In this document: piece by piece, positions 52,841 to 63,967 of the stretch
Position numbering within the stretch: the stretch's first letter is position 1
Layout: each line of letters opens with the position of its first letter
Origin: Zygnema cylindricum
Taxonomy: Eukaryota > Streptophyta > Zygnematophyceae > Zygnematales > Zygnemataceae
DNA length: 64,000 nucleotides
Assembly (NCBI GenBank): GCA_037447655.1
Contig: JBBHKE010001840.1
Span: 52,871 to 116,870 of the forward strand
Direction of reading: 5' to 3'
Program-made: the position numbers and the translations under genes
The notes under the pieces: generated by a model
Seen by the model: only the letters and a program-made list of their open reading frames with translations
What the model was told of the DNA's origin: nothing
The model's database searches: none

Positions 52841-53400
52841 ACCGACGGTTTGTTCCTAGTTTCAGCACACTTGCATCTCTATTGAATGAACTCTTGAAGA
52901 AGTCGGTTCCGTTCACGTGGGGACCCTCCTATATCAAGGCCTTTCAGGGATTAAAGGACGCACTGTCCACCGCTCCTATTTTTTGTCCCCCAAATCATAA
53001 GTTGCCATTTTGCCTACAAACGGACTTTGGTAAGCCCGGTATTGCAGCCATCTTAACTCAGCGTGAACTCACAGGTGAGGAATATGTGGTGGCTTATGCC
53101 TGTCGGAGCAACAATCAAGCGAAGTCAAATTACAGTAGTTATGAAGGGGGAATGCCTTGCCGTAGTTTGGGTTATTGTGCATTTCAGACATTATCTATAT
53201 GGCAAGCCTTTTACCCTTCTTACTGACCATCAACCACTGCATTGGCTCATGACCAATGACAAGCTATCCGGCAAATTAGCCCGTAGGGCTCTTATTTTAC
53301 AGGAATATGACATGGAAATAATCCATCGACCCGAGCTCCTCAGTTTCAATGTCGACAACCTCTCCAGGAACCCTTTGCCCCACTTCAATGATAACGGTGT
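52841..53400 (+). pseudogene. Gypsy-F RNase H
   Basis: After a frameshift in the FLG(x)ANYYRRFV segment (about 52830), the frame 52882-53226 reads FTWGPSYIKAFQGLKDALST and LPFCLQTDFGKPGIAAILTQ, with the first RNase H Asp in TD. The next frame, from 53063, continues with VMKGECLAVVWVIVHFRHYL (catalytic Glu), LLTDHQPLHWLM (Asp) and HRPELLSFNVDNLSR. Intact in motif content, broken by frame. Confidence 0.85.
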
Positions 53401-54500
53401 ACGACAGGATTTTAATGACGTATCAGTTGCCTCCTTATCAGCCGGAGCACATTTGATTTACAGTTTTGCCGCACCGACAAACCACAAAACCGAACACGAT
53501 CCATGGCGGGACAGTGCTTTAATTCTTTTTCTATCTACTCAGTCTTTTCGGGCGGGCACCCCACCAATGGAAGAGGAGCGTGTTCGTAAGAGAGTCCAAA
53601 GTTATTTATGGATAGGGGGCTCACTTATTCGTCTTCTCTCAGATGGAAGTCACCGGCATGTCCCACGACCGACGGAACGACTATCACTTATAAACCAAAT
53701 TCATACTGACCTTGGACACAATGGCACCAAACGGACTTTGAGTTTGGTACAGGTACGGTATTGGTGGTCCGGCATGCAGGTTGATGTGGCGGCTGTGTTG
53801 CAGGAATGCAACACATGTGACCGACTACGAACTTCATTTTCTAACCGACATACCTCCCTTCAGCCCTTGCCAATTTGAGGTTTCTTTTATAGGTGGTCGT
53901 GTGATCTTGCAGGTCCCTCCATTTCGGAAAACAAAGATCATGCGTAATGATCGAAATTTCAGTAATGGGTGGAAGTTGTGACCTGAAAACCGCCAGACTT
54001 ACAATCGTCTCTTCAGCAGAACACGTGTTCCGCCGCTCCCAATTAAGTTCCGTGAAGAATTTCAGGAGATGCATGACGTGGTGTTAATCGATCACCGGGG
54101 GACGAGTTGGGATCATCCTCAAGCAGAAGGTTTGGCAGAGAGAGCTGTACAAACCTTTAAGCGTGCTTTGCGTAAACATTGCTTAAAAAAACAGATTACG
54201 GTGTGGGATGAATCATTGGGATATATCGTCATGGGTTATCGCATGTCTGTACAAGCCAGTGTGGCAAATTTCAGCCCCTATTATGTGTTGTTTGGCCGAA
54301 AACCACTACTAGGTAGGAATGTACAAAAAGCCGCGAGCTTACCTCTACCTCTTATGTCTGATTCTTTGTTTTTGGAAGAACTAACTAACCGAGCATTTCT
54401 TTTCGCTAGAGAAATGCCCATGGCTTTTGAAAACTTGCAGATTGCCCAACATCACGACTCTTTACGGTTTGCAACAACTCGCAGTGGCAGTTATCGGCCA
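53400..54500 (+). pseudogene. Gypsy-F integrase, damaged core
   Basis: The zinc-binding HHCC domain is clear: HTDLGHNGTKRTLSLVQVRY then LQECNTCDRLRTSF. The core is decayed. YRWSCDLAGP, carrying the first catalytic Asp, is readable around 53895-53925 in a shifted frame. The second Asp block is largely lost around 54000, and the Glu block HPQAEGLAERAVQTFKRALR is intact in the frame from 54069. Integration by this copy is not possible. Confidence 0.75.
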
Positions 54501-54923
54501 AAACAAAAACCCTTCCAAGTGGAGGACTATGATTATTTGCGACGACAAACTTTTGATACACCCGACACGGATGTTTCAGCTCACATCTTGAGGATAACAA
54601 AAATCGACCCGAATGGATTATTAAGCCTACAAGGGGCCGACATGCGAACTTTGCGAGAGCATTCGAAAAATTGTGCCCCCTGCTATCTTCCCGATCTTTC
54701 CCACAGCTTAGACCCGTGGCGGATGCCGATTACCGAGGCCACTGAGTGCCACTTATGCCGGCGATCTAATGAAGAAACAACAATGCTCCTCTGTGACTAT
54801 TGCAATCTAGGATTCCATATAGAGTGTTTGGTTCCACCTCTACACACTATCCCGGCTGGACAGTGGTTTTGCCACGGGTGTCACTACCTACCGGCTGTCC
54901 TTACCAGCTCCCGCGCAGGCTAA
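54069..54923 (+). CDS. Gypsy-F integrase C-terminal part with PHD finger
   Basis: A 284-aa open frame. It begins within the catalytic Glu region and continues through a C-terminal segment (KQKPFQVEDYDYLRRQTFDT...). It ends in a C4-H-C3 PHD finger: CHLC, CDYC, HIEC, and WFCHGC, with the usual Trp two residues before the last Cys pair. Known PHD fingers bind histone H3 tails, often by K4 methylation state; an aromatic cage cannot be judged here. The finger probably guides integration or docks the complex on chromatin. TAA follows near a G-rich polypurine tract (about 54925-54938). Confidence 0.85.
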   Translation: MHDVVLIDHRGTSWDHPQAEGLAERAVQTFKRALRKHCLKKQITVWDESLGYIVMGYRMSVQASVANFSPYYVLFGRKPLLGRNVQKAASLPLPLMSDSLFLEELTNRAFLFAREMPMAFENLQIAQHHDSLRFATTRSGSYRPKQKPFQVEDYDYLRRQTFDTPDTDVSAHILRITKIDPNGLLSLQGADMRTLREHSKNCAPCYLPDLSHSLDPWRMPITEATECHLCRRSNEETTMLLCDYCNLGFHIECLVPPLHTIPAGQWFCHGCHYLPAVLTSSRAG

Positions 54924-54937
54924 GGAACTAGGGGGGG

Positions 54938-55176
54938 GAATTCCATCCTTACTTACTTCATCTTGATTTTACTTTTATTTTCTTGCTAGGTCCATGTGAT
55001 TGGAATAATTTGTTTTTCTGGGCAGATTCATTTATTATTTCTTGCGTTATATGTGCTTTGTACTCCGATAGTGGTCAAAAATACTGTACATATGTAATGG
55101 TCATTCAATTGCTTGTGTTTATCGGCGACCCACACTGGACATGATGCATGCCATTCACGGTTGTACTTCCATGCAC
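54938..55176 (+). repeat. Gypsy-F 3' flank repeat, copy a (possible LTR start)
   Basis: Starts GAATTCCATCCTTACTTAC just after GGAACTAGGGGGGG, a good polypurine tract, so this may be the 3' LTR start. A homologous block occurs at 56127-56362. If so, the LTR would be about 1190 bp with a second LTR start behind it. Confidence 0.55.
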
Positions 55177-55182
55177 GACAGT

Positions 55183-55671
55183 TGTCATGCCGTAAGACGT
55201 CAGCAGGTATTATGATTTAATTGTGTACTAATTGATTTTTTCGTGACGTGACTGGTTCATATCCGAGAGTACAACTAGAGATTCGTACGGGACTAAGGTC
55301 GCAATATACTCTCGTACGGCACCACGGGAACAGGATGTGAAATCAGCGTGGAACTAGACCATAGTACGGCAACCAACGTCAAGAATTCAAACGGCTACAA
55401 ACTTGACAGGTGTCTGAAGTCATAAACCCTTCGAGGTTCATGCATCATATTTGCTTAGCTCAAGGAGGGTTTTCATCCTCGAGGTGTTGATGTAAGGCAG
55501 TCCGAGGCGGCCATGCAGCGGTCGTCTCTTAAAACTGGCAGCGTTTTAACATAGAAACCTGCCTGCTCAGAGACATGTAGGAATTAGTGTAGCCATACGG
55601 ATTAGTGAAAGCATAGGATAAATGCCATTTGGCGAGATAGTAACATTTGCAAATTAATTACGGGAATCCAA
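55183..55671. mobile_element. LTR-like repeat, copy 2 (489 bp)
   Basis: Same family as 43985-44471, beginning TGTCATGCCGTAAGACG and ending GGGAATCCA. It lies inside the presumed gypsy-F LTR. The following 55672-56126 holds no gene. Confidence 0.6.
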
Positions 55672-56126
55672 TATTGGAAGGTTGTCGTGTTCTGACAAGC
55701 ATTATTTATCGGGATTTGTCAAACCCCTATCGTTAGGGTTTCATCTAAATATTTAGCGACCAACTAGTTTTTGAGTTAGGGTTTTTCCTTTTTCAGACCC
55801 ATAGTTTCATGCTAGTAATTGTCTCTAAGTTTTTCCTTCTCTTTGTACTAAGACCTTACCTAATCTACCGGCGCAAGCCAACCTGCAAGGTTTCCCTCCA
55901 AACTATCTTCTACATGATGTGATTTGTGAATTATGTATGTGGACTTGGTGTTTTCTTGCTGTCTGGACGCTGATCGTACGGGCCGGTACTCACCTTGTCT
56001 GGCCTTGGAGGAATACTAGTTATCTCGGCTCTTTCATCCGGCTAAGGAAGGGTTTTTACTAGCTGATTGGACTGTTGTAGGGAATATTGATGACTTCAGG
56101 GCCTAGTGGTTACTGTCGCAAATGAA

Positions 56127-56362
56127 TTCCATCCTTACTTACCTGATCTTGCTTTGTCTTTTATTTTCTTGCTAGGTCCATGTGTTTGGAAAAATTTGTT
56201 TTTCGGGCGGATTCATTTATTGTTTCTTGCGTTATATATGCTTTGTACTCCGATTGTGGTCACAAATACTGTACATATGTAATGGTCATTCATTTTCCTT
56301 GTGTTTATCGGCGACCCAAATTGGACGTGATGCATGCCATTCACGGTTGTACTGCCATGCAC
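56127..56362 (+). repeat. Gypsy-F 3' flank repeat, copy b
   Basis: Direct repeat of 54938-55176, from GAATTCCATCCTTACTTAC to CTGCCATGCAC. It ends where unrelated sequence begins. Confidence 0.75.
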
Positions 56363-56572
56363 CTTAAATGGTTCACCCTATGGGCGAACTTCCATTAGGC
56401 ATTCCAGTAATTGTATGAATACGTTTACCGAAGGGCGTGCCTTCCATTGGGTCGCGTCAATAAACCACTTTTTATTTGCGTGGCTCATTCGGGTTGGTAA
56501 CACATAGGTTAATATTCGATGCTTAAAATCTTGAAAGAATCTTCGAATGCAAAGTCCAAACTCCAAACGCAA

Positions 56573-56702
56573 TATCAGTACCAGGCGGAGGTAATATCTG
56601 TACCAGAAGGTTGTAATATCTGTACCAGCGGAGGTAATATCTGTACTAGGAGGTGGTAATATCTGTACTAGCGGAGGTAATATCTGTACCACCGAAGGTA
56701 AT
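56573..56702. repeat. 23-24-bp minisatellite, six copies
   Basis: The unit GTAATATCTGTACCAGCGGAG and variants is repeated about six times. The surrounding 56400-57756 has no recognisable gene; a palindrome CAAATCACCTC/GAGGTGATTTG lies at 57169-57192. Confidence 0.85.
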
Positions 56703-57756
56703 TAATGACTCGTACAGAGGGCATTATAATGTACTATCCAAAATTACTTAATTTATGTCTCACTAAAGTACAATACAGTAATGTACTGTACTGTTGTTTC
56801 TAATGTGTAATAAATATAGCTTATTCGTACTAAACGGAATATATTTGTACTGCATGTGTACTTTAGATGTACTCCCTGGTCACATGCCTAGATATTGTTC
56901 AAATGACAAGAAATTTATTTTTCGCTTTGTTCAGGGTCTTTTTGCATGTGCTAAAGTTACAGTTATTTTATGTCGTTTTCCTCCATAACTTAGAAAAAAA
57001 CGAGAAAATCGGCAGTCGTACACAAAAATAGAAATTACCACCGTACAAGTTGCATTACCTTGGAACTTTTAATGTACAGTAGTTTGTCGTCTAGCGTGAT
57101 ACAATTTGTCATTTAGCGCATTTGGACCCACTTTCGCGTCCTTTCAACACATCCTCAAACTTTACATCAAATCACCTCGTGAGGTGATTTGAAATAAAGT
57201 CCAATAAGGTGAGCGAATAGGCAGACACTGTCGCACGTGTCTGAAGTTTTTTACAATTTTTGTGCACGGAGAGCCAATAAAAAAATACCCCACGTTTCCA
57301 GCGTGTGCGTAATGTTTTGCGTGCGCTGATCCGTACAGTGGCCGCCTTTCTCAAAAACACGTGTCTTCACATATACGACGTATGAAAAATATTGGTGACC
57401 TGTCGGCAAGTGGGAAGACGATAAACGAAACCGCAAATTCTATGCGACAGGGAAAGGTATTTTAGGGTTTCGACATGTCGACAATGTGGTGTACGGACAT
57501 TACGAAGTCACAAAAATTGTACAGGGTGCGGAGAAACGCCTCAAATTGAAGGCGAGTGGAAGTTTCGCCCTCATTTTATGTACCACTTCATCTGTCATAA
57601 TTTTTCGTACACGTCTTTTTTAAGTGACAAGTTATTTGCGTTTACATTCGAATGCTCTGAAAGTTGTACGGAGAATCTTCGCAAAAAAACAAAGTAACAA
57701 GACTAAGTTTCGGTTACATGCGAAAATACCCTGAAATTTATTTTTTCGCTTTGTTC

Positions 57757-58190
57757 CATAGTTCAAAAGTAGGTGACCGTACGCCCATACAATATGCCTA
57801 TTGTATGCAAAACATACAATATGGCCTTAAGACCCATATTGTATTGGCCGAAAAATGAAATAAAATAGTAACAAGGTTGAGTTGCACATGGATTGATAGA
57901 GAATTAAACGTCATGTCTAAATTTGAAAAAAAAATCGGATAAAAAAATCTTTTTCTGTGAGTTTTGAGCGACTTTTTATTTAAACCGTCAGATTCGGATG
58001 ATCTGACGCTCGTTGATGAAAGTAACGATCTAAGAAGATCACATGAAAAGCCCATAGCACAACTTACGATAGGACTATCGTCAAATTCGGACGATCGGAC
58101 GCTCGCTGATGAAAGTAGCGATCTAAGAAGATCACATGGAAAACCCGTAACACAACTTACGCTAAAGGCAACGCCTACATTTGAACTATG
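57757..58190. mobile_element. hAT-like MITE, copy 2
   Basis: 434 bp with ends CATAGTTCAAAAGTAGG and CCTACATTTGAACTATG. The flanking 8-mers CTTTGTTC (57749-57756) and CTATGTTC (58191-58198) match at seven of eight positions. Body homologous to 38499-38941. ORFs here are not real. Confidence 0.8.
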
Positions 58191-58622
58191 CTATGTTCAG
58201 TACTTCAGTTCGTCAAAATATAATTGGCACTTTGCTCAAATAACCGGGCAGGAGGAAATGTTTATGAACCGCCATCTGCGGTTCAAATACTGTAATTGTT
58301 ACGGTACCGTACGGCAGCTAGACTGATTTTGTCCCTCTGGACCTTTACGGTTAATCTATAAATACATGTGTAAAACGACAAAACGGCAAATTTGAGCACA
58401 TGGAGAGACCCTGTGAAACGACAAAATGAAGTTGCGTATTTTCAGGCGACGTGGACAATTCTAAGGAAGTCCTGCGCTTACGACAACGAAAAAACGACCT
58501 GCATATTCTCAAGCCACGTGGACCATTGTCAGGAACTGCCGTAGTCCCGTGTGGATAATACCTCCCCTTCATGAAAGCTTACATTTGAGCCGTCGAGCAT
58601 TTTTTTTTTTAAGTTTACTGCA

Positions 58623-58689
58623 ATGATGGCCATGCGATGGTTGCAAATCACTCTATTTTTCGCCCTTTTATACAAAATTTCAGCTGCAG
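58623..58689 (+). CDS. Secreted Cys-rich repeat protein, exon 1 (signal peptide)
   Basis: ATG at 58623 (a second at 58626) opens MMAMRWLQITLFFALLYKIS, then AA. This is a classic signal peptide: basic n-region, hydrophobic core, small residues at -3 and -1. The exon ends one base into a codon at GCTGCAG followed by donor GTGAGT (58690), phase 1. Every downstream exon found is also phase 1, and joining to 60851 gives ISAAACLVKP, placing the cleavage site directly before the first Cys-rich domain. The link across a 2.16-kb intron is inferred. Confidence 0.6.
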
Positions 58690-60337
58690 GTGAGTGAAGA
58701 TGGCGGCTTTTTTGGCTAAAAGCTTTCACTGCTTTGATTTTTCTTTTAATCTTTGACCCCGCTTTATTTTATTTCGCGTTTTCTGCTTCAGTCGAAAATG
58801 CTGTTTTTTTTGTTTTTTTTTGTTTGGTTCACGTAACATTCTTTTTTTTCATCGGCATGCTCCTTTCTTTTTATCTGAAAGGGAAACTGCTGTTTTTTCT
58901 TTTGCATAATCATCAATATCCGTACAATATGCTGTACGGTCGTATGCCCGCCAGTTCCAAGTAAGATCTGCTACTTCTTCATTTTTTATTTATCTTGTTT
59001 CTTTTTATTTTTAATTATCATATTTGCAATATTGCATTGTACAAACACGATAAAGAATGTGAATGTGCAATTTTCTGGCCAATGTCCATATTATAAATTA
59101 ATATTGTTATATTAATATTTAATATTTCCAATGCGCAATGTGCAATATGCAACATGCCATGCGCAGCGTGACAAGATGTCCCGCTTTACGGAGTCCTACA
59201 TGGAAATGGCGATTTTTCATCGGACAATGTTCAATGTCTGTGCGATGTTTCTGTTAGGGTTTCAATGTGTAAATCTAGGTCCACTTACGTTTGGGTTCAG
59301 TTAATGGTTTAGATATTATTTCATTCAGTTACTGATTTCGTTCCAGTTTCATTCTCTATTGTTACATCTACGGTCCTGTACGGTCATGTACGGTCCTGTA
59401 CGGTCCCTGAAGTTATTTAGTGCGTCGCACTTTTGCATCACGCACATTCCATGTGCACTACAGTTCTATGACGATTTTTCATTGGACAATGTTCAATGGC
59501 GGTGCGAGTTTTTGACGCTGTTCACATTTCCAAGCGCCCCGTCGATCCAAATTCATACTCGCACTTTTCCAATGGACAATGTTCGATCATTTGATGCATT
59601 TTTTAAAACCCTCTTTGTTTGAATCTTTTCATTGCCGTCTTTTTTCCTGCGATGTTTGATATTTAGGTTGGAGTTTGACAATTTTGCAATAGTAATACCC
59701 TGATTCTATATTTCTGCATTGTACTCTATGACGTCGAATGTCTATGTTGCATTTCTATGCTTCCTAGAATTTTCATGTTTGCTACTTCACGTTATCATTT
59801 AACAACTTACTTTGGTTAATGCGAGCTTCGCATTGTGAAATATTTTTATCTATTGTTTACTTTCACATATCTATGCTTCATACTATATGGTGTTTAAACT
59901 TTTGGGCGGTGGATCAGTTTCATAAGATACAAATGGAAGGCATAAACCAATATTGAGTCCAATATCTAATTTCCCAATGTATGATGCTTAAAAAATCCAT
60001 GGTTGAAAAATGTCCAACATTAATGTCATTCCACACTAAATTTGGTGAATTACCTTTTTGTGCAAAGCATAAGGTAAAACACAACTTTTTCGAAGTAAGG
60101 TTTTACCAAAAATCATGCAATTTTGCATAATAAACAGCTACTATGTTTCCCTTCATTCGTCACTTACCTTAACAATTCTTTTGACTTTTTATGTGCTAAC
60201 CGGAAAAGTTTTTTATTTTTTTGTTTTCTTGATTGTTTTTCACTACCAATCTGATCTACTGGAAGCTGTTTCTTGTCATCAAAATTGTAACAGCGTTCTA
60301 TTGACAAGTTCAAAAACTGAATTTTTAGTCACTTTGA

Positions 60338-60393
<56 letters not shown>

Positions 60394-60663
60394 TGAAAAC
60401 CCTTCTCTTATGATCTCTTATAATAATCTAATTGTGATCGCTACTAGGGTAAAAAGAATAAACAGGTGGGGGTTTGATTTGATGTTTTGAATTCTTATTG
60501 AAGTACGTGTGACCTGGACACTCCGATTTCTTACGTAATTAGTGTTAACAAAAAAATTTACTATTAAATTTTACTATTATTGATGCTATTTCTGTGCCAA
60601 AGTGCTGTACTGCTGTCAACACTTGAAGCAATTCGAGGTGTACACTTTTTCATGTTCGAAAAC

Positions 60664-60703
<40 letters not shown>

Positions 60704-60850
60704 ATAAAAAAAAAGTCATCATCAAAAAAAAAAAGTCGTAAAAAAAAAAAAAATCATCATCATCATCCTCATTTTTTTTTATGCTCTCAATAAAAATTCC
60801 AGTCCATATTGACATAGTATTGTACTCTCTTTCTCCACTTGATTTTGCAG
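58690..60850 (+). other. Long intron 1 with short repeats
   Basis: No coding exon recognised. Contains three copies of a block with GGACAATGTTC (59222, 59481, 59571), a run of four TGTACGGTC words at 59376-59407, a (TA)n run at 60340-60387, a 38-base poly-A at 60665-60702 and ATC repeats. An undetected small exon remains possible. Confidence 0.45.
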
Positions 60851-61150
60851 CCTGTCTAGTAAAACCCAACAGCACCAATATTCCCGGTTATTATCAATTT
60901 GACGCGTGGTTTCTCTCACCAACTCCGGCAAAACTCGTTGGGAGAATTGATCTTTGGAGGGATGAGAATGCGGCGAGTGCGATTTGCGCCAAACTTTGCA
61001 ACAATACTGAATATGGGTTCTATGTTCACATTCTTCCTGTTTATGTCGGCGGCACAAAATGCTTCTGTCTAACAAGCGCCCCAGATTACTCCGTGGCATA
61101 CAAACAAGAGGCTGCGGGGATGTTCAGCAAAATATGTCCTAAATATGCAG
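60851..61150 (+). CDS. Secreted Cys-rich repeat protein, exon 2 (domain 1)
   Basis: Exactly 300 nt between acceptor TTTTGCAG and donor GTATGG, phase 1 at both ends. It encodes a domain with Cys pattern C-x(~43)-CxxxC-x(~21)-CxC-x(~25)-C, including AICAKLCNNTEYGFYV and TKCFCLTS. The CxxxC...(F/Y)...CxC core resembles a WSC-type carbohydrate-binding domain, but the match is partial and the family is not certain. It is homologous to exon 6. As a secreted protein it probably acts in the cell wall or extracellular matrix. Confidence 0.75.
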
Positions 61151-61212
61151 GTATGGACATATATGGGTATTAAAGGTATGTGGGATTTTAAAACATTTAG
61201 GCATTCTAGTGA

Positions 61213-61410
61213 AAGACCAATGTTAAAATTGTATAAGTATAGTGATAAATCTGACGCTTGAGATTAGTTACTGATAAAAAGTTAGTGGGCTTTTGTCTTG
61301 TATATGGTCTTTTTTCTTTGAAAGACCAATATTAAAACAGTGATAAATCTGGCGTTAGAGATTAGTTACTAAGAAAAAAATAGTGGGCATTTGTCCTGTA
61401 GATGGTTTTT
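61213..61410 (+). repeat. Tandem duplication in intron 2
   Basis: A block with AAAGACCAAT(G/A)TTAAAA and GAGATTAGTTACT occurs twice, about 110 bp apart. Non-coding. Confidence 0.65.
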
Positions 61411-61529
61411 TTTTTTTTTTTGAAGCTTGCTCTTTCAATCTAGTTTTTGATTTACAACCTGGTTTCTTCCATTGGTAAATTAGGGTAATATTTCAATTTT
61501 AGGATGGAATGCAACGGTAAGAGGCATTG

Positions 61530-61690
61530 AGATGTAGGAGTTGTATAAGAGAGAGGGAGAAAGTGAGAGGGAGAAGGAGAGGAAAAGGAGGAGTGGAGGA
61601 GAGAGGTAGGTTGGAATCTGCAGACTTGGGGAGAGGAAAAGATGGGAGAGGCCGAGGGAGAGGGGGAGATTGGAAGAGGGAGAGGATATA
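61530..61690 (+). repeat. Purine-rich GAGAGG tract in intron 2
   Basis: GA/GGA-rich plus strand. A complementary-type pyrimidine tract (CCCTCT-rich, 62535-62780) lies in the intron before exon 5. ORFs in both are artefacts. Confidence 0.75.
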
Positions 61691-61847
61691 TTAAATTTGT
61701 TTTTAAATTGTTGTGTACTTTTTATATTCAAATTTGATTTACTTTTGTGATGGGTATATTAAATGTTTGTAAACTTTGAATGCGAAAAAAATAACTGATG
61801 TACTTGTGTGATGGGTATATTTTGGGTTTCGGGTTTTGAAATTGCAG

Positions 61848-61862
61848 TTCCGCCTGCCGAAG
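61848..61862 (+). CDS. Micro-exon encoding a Pro linker (exon 3)
   Basis: 15 nt, TTCCGCCTGCCGAAG, between TTGCAG and GTACGT, phase 1 to phase 1. Adds V/G-P-P-A-E. Predicted from splice signals and phase only. Confidence 0.5.
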
Positions 61863-62193
61863 GTACGTTTTACGGAAAAAACGCTAACTGTCAGAAATAT
61901 TTTCAGTTCAAATACCCTCTGTTGTTTTTGGAAATTGATGAAATTTGCAAGAAAGAGTTGTTTTTTAGTTGTCGAACACTTGTTTGTACTTTTTTCAGTT
62001 TTGACGTAACAGAGCACAAGAATGATGGCTTTCAGTTTTCACCAAATTCATCTCTTAAAGTAAATGGCTTTGTCCTCAAAATTTCCTCTATAACGCAATT
62101 ATTTGTGTTTCAAATACTAATGGGTTGTTAAACTGGTGTTTTTTTTTTTTTTGTCATCTTTTTGGTTTTCCGTAAATGATTTTGGAATTCCAG

Positions 62194-62208
62194 TACCTCC
62201 TCCAGCAC
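62194..62208 (+). CDS. Micro-exon encoding a Pro linker (exon 4)
   Basis: 15 nt, TACCTCCTCCAGCAC, between TTCCAG and GTGAGT, phase 1 to phase 1. Encodes V/G-P-P-P-A. Same size and kind as exon 3. Confidence 0.5.
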
Positions 62209-63075
62209 GTGAGTCGCAATTCTTCACCCTATAGAAAAAGGAAAAAAGTGGATAATAATTATAATGTGGGAATTAATTATAATGCTCTATGTTGCGAGTT
62301 GGTTGGATCATTTTAGTGTAGACTTTTTTTTGTTTTTCCTGTTCTTTACAAAAACACCTTACTTAACATTACCCATCTGTCAAATTTTCTGTTTCGTATA
62401 ATAAATATTTGTTAGACTTGATAGAAAGTGTCAACTCTTGTTATTTTCATTTGCTCTAACCCAACATAGAAGTCGTAAAACTAAAAAACCGTTATTTATG
62501 ATGCCATTTTAGTTATAAATGACGGACTTAAAACACTCCACCCCCTTTTTCGTCTTCTTCTCTCTCCTTCTCCCCCTCTACAAAGCCAGCCTTCACCCAA
62601 CCTTACCTCAACCTTTCCCTTCCACACCCTCTCCCCCTCTCACTCCTTGCACCCCCATATCCTCTTCCCCTCCCTCTGCCCTCCTCTCACACTCTTCCCC
62701 CGTCCTTCCCACTGCCTCTCTCTCACTCCTCCAATCGTCCTCTCGCCTTAACCCCTGCCCCCTCCCCTCTCGACCTTTACCCTTTAAAATAGAGATGGAT
62801 TATTTTTTTCCAATTTTTTCAGGTTTGTTGTTAAATTTTCATTTTTCTGTTTGCATAACTCTAAAAGTGTCTTAAACGGTAAATTTAGTGCGGCTAGTAA
62901 AGACTACAATTTCGATTTCTTGTCAAGACAATTTCATCAATACAGTTGACAAAAAATTAAAAAAATTAGTAGTCAATTGGGAATTTTACCATCAATAATG
63001 CTCTCTAAGAGAAAAAAAAAAGAATTGAGAAAATTAATTACTGACCCTCGGAAGTCTGGGGATTTTGATGTCCAG

Positions 63076-63102
63076 GTCCACCTCCACCGGCCAAACCTGC
63101 CG
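63076..63102 (+). CDS. Small exon encoding a Pro linker (exon 5)
   Basis: 27 nt between GTCCAG and GTTAGT, phase 1 to phase 1. Encodes PPPPAKPA plus the split codons. Extends the proline linker before domain 2. Confidence 0.5.
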
Positions 63103-63302
63103 GTTAGTAATTTTTGCGATTATGCTTACCGATGAAAAGAAAAAAATAGAAAAAATCTTCTGTTCTCTTACCCAGAAATCATAATGTGTTTACATCTCTG
63201 TTGTCTTGAATTGTAACGTAGAAATTTGGGGTTAGACTAAAATAATTAAACTCTCTCTCCCTCTCTTTAACTCTAATTGTTTTTCTCTGTTTTGGTTTTC
63301 TA

Positions 63303-63333
<31 letters not shown>

Positions 63334-63568
63334 GTATATTTGGGGTTTTTACTCTATATAAACCGTGAAGCTTTATAGCGGCGAAAATTTGAGCATCAGT
63401 TTCATTGCATCGTTATTGCATCATCCGAAAATTATCATCATAATATGTCAAAAACAATTATGTTTTTTTTTCATTGGCCTAATGTCTGTATTAAAATGAT
63501 TCATTTTTTTTTCGGATACAAGTCAAGCACCACCCCATCATTGTAACCTTTTTTTTTAACTTTTTCAG

Positions 63569-63868
63569 GTTGTCCACTTGCATTTAACAGCTCAAATCCG
63601 AGTGGATACTTTTATTTTTTTACAAATTTAGGCAATAGTGATATAGTCCTTAACACGACAGACGTGGTTGATGCTTGGCCCGTGGGCGCGATTTTTTGCG
63701 AAAAAGTTTGCAAAGAATATCCGGAAGGATTTGTTATTGGTGACAACAAATATGAACTCAACAAAGACTGTTATTGTTTGAAATCACCTTTAAATTACGA
63801 CCGCTTGGAGGAGACCAGAGTTGACTTCTATAGCTACTTCTATACTAAATCTTGTCCCGTGAAATCAG
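63569..63868 (+). CDS. Secreted Cys-rich repeat protein, exon 6 (domain 2)
   Basis: Also exactly 300 nt, acceptor TTTTTCAG, donor GTATGT, phase 1-1. It encodes GCPLAFNSSNPSGYFYFFTN at the start, aligning with domain 1 (ACLVKPNSTNIPGYYQFDAW). It keeps all six Cys, including IFCEKVCKEYPEGFVI and KDCYCLKS. The two domains are well diverged, so the duplication is old. Two NSS/NTT-type sequons occur. Confidence 0.75.
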
Positions 63869-63967
63869 GTATGTAGATGATGACGATACACCAAATTAAT
63901 TTCTTTTCATGTTTCTTTTAGAATTTTGTGGGGATGAATTGTCAGATGAATGTTTGTTCTCTTCCAG

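Larger units (their letters stand above)
48130..56126 (+). mobile_element. Gypsy-F: Ty3/gypsy-type retrotransposon with DNMT and PHD domains
   Basis: Domain order on the plus strand: Gag with two zinc knuckles, aspartic protease, DNMT3-like cytosine methyltransferase, RT, RNase H, integrase, PHD finger. RT and RNase H before integrase places it in the Ty3/gypsy order. LTR boundaries are uncertain: no 5' LTR is seen, and a 236-bp block after the last ORF (54938-55176) recurs at 56127-56362. At least six frame breaks or stops make this copy inactive. Confidence 0.8.

Noticed and set aside
58734-58964. Hydrophobic 76-aa ORF after the signal-peptide exon
   Set aside because: Lies within the T-rich intron following a good GTGAGT donor; hydrophobicity comes from TTT codons.
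62519-62875. 118-aa Pro/Ser/Leu ORF between linker exons
   Set aside because: A pyrimidine-rich intron tract; it is not in phase with the surrounding exons.
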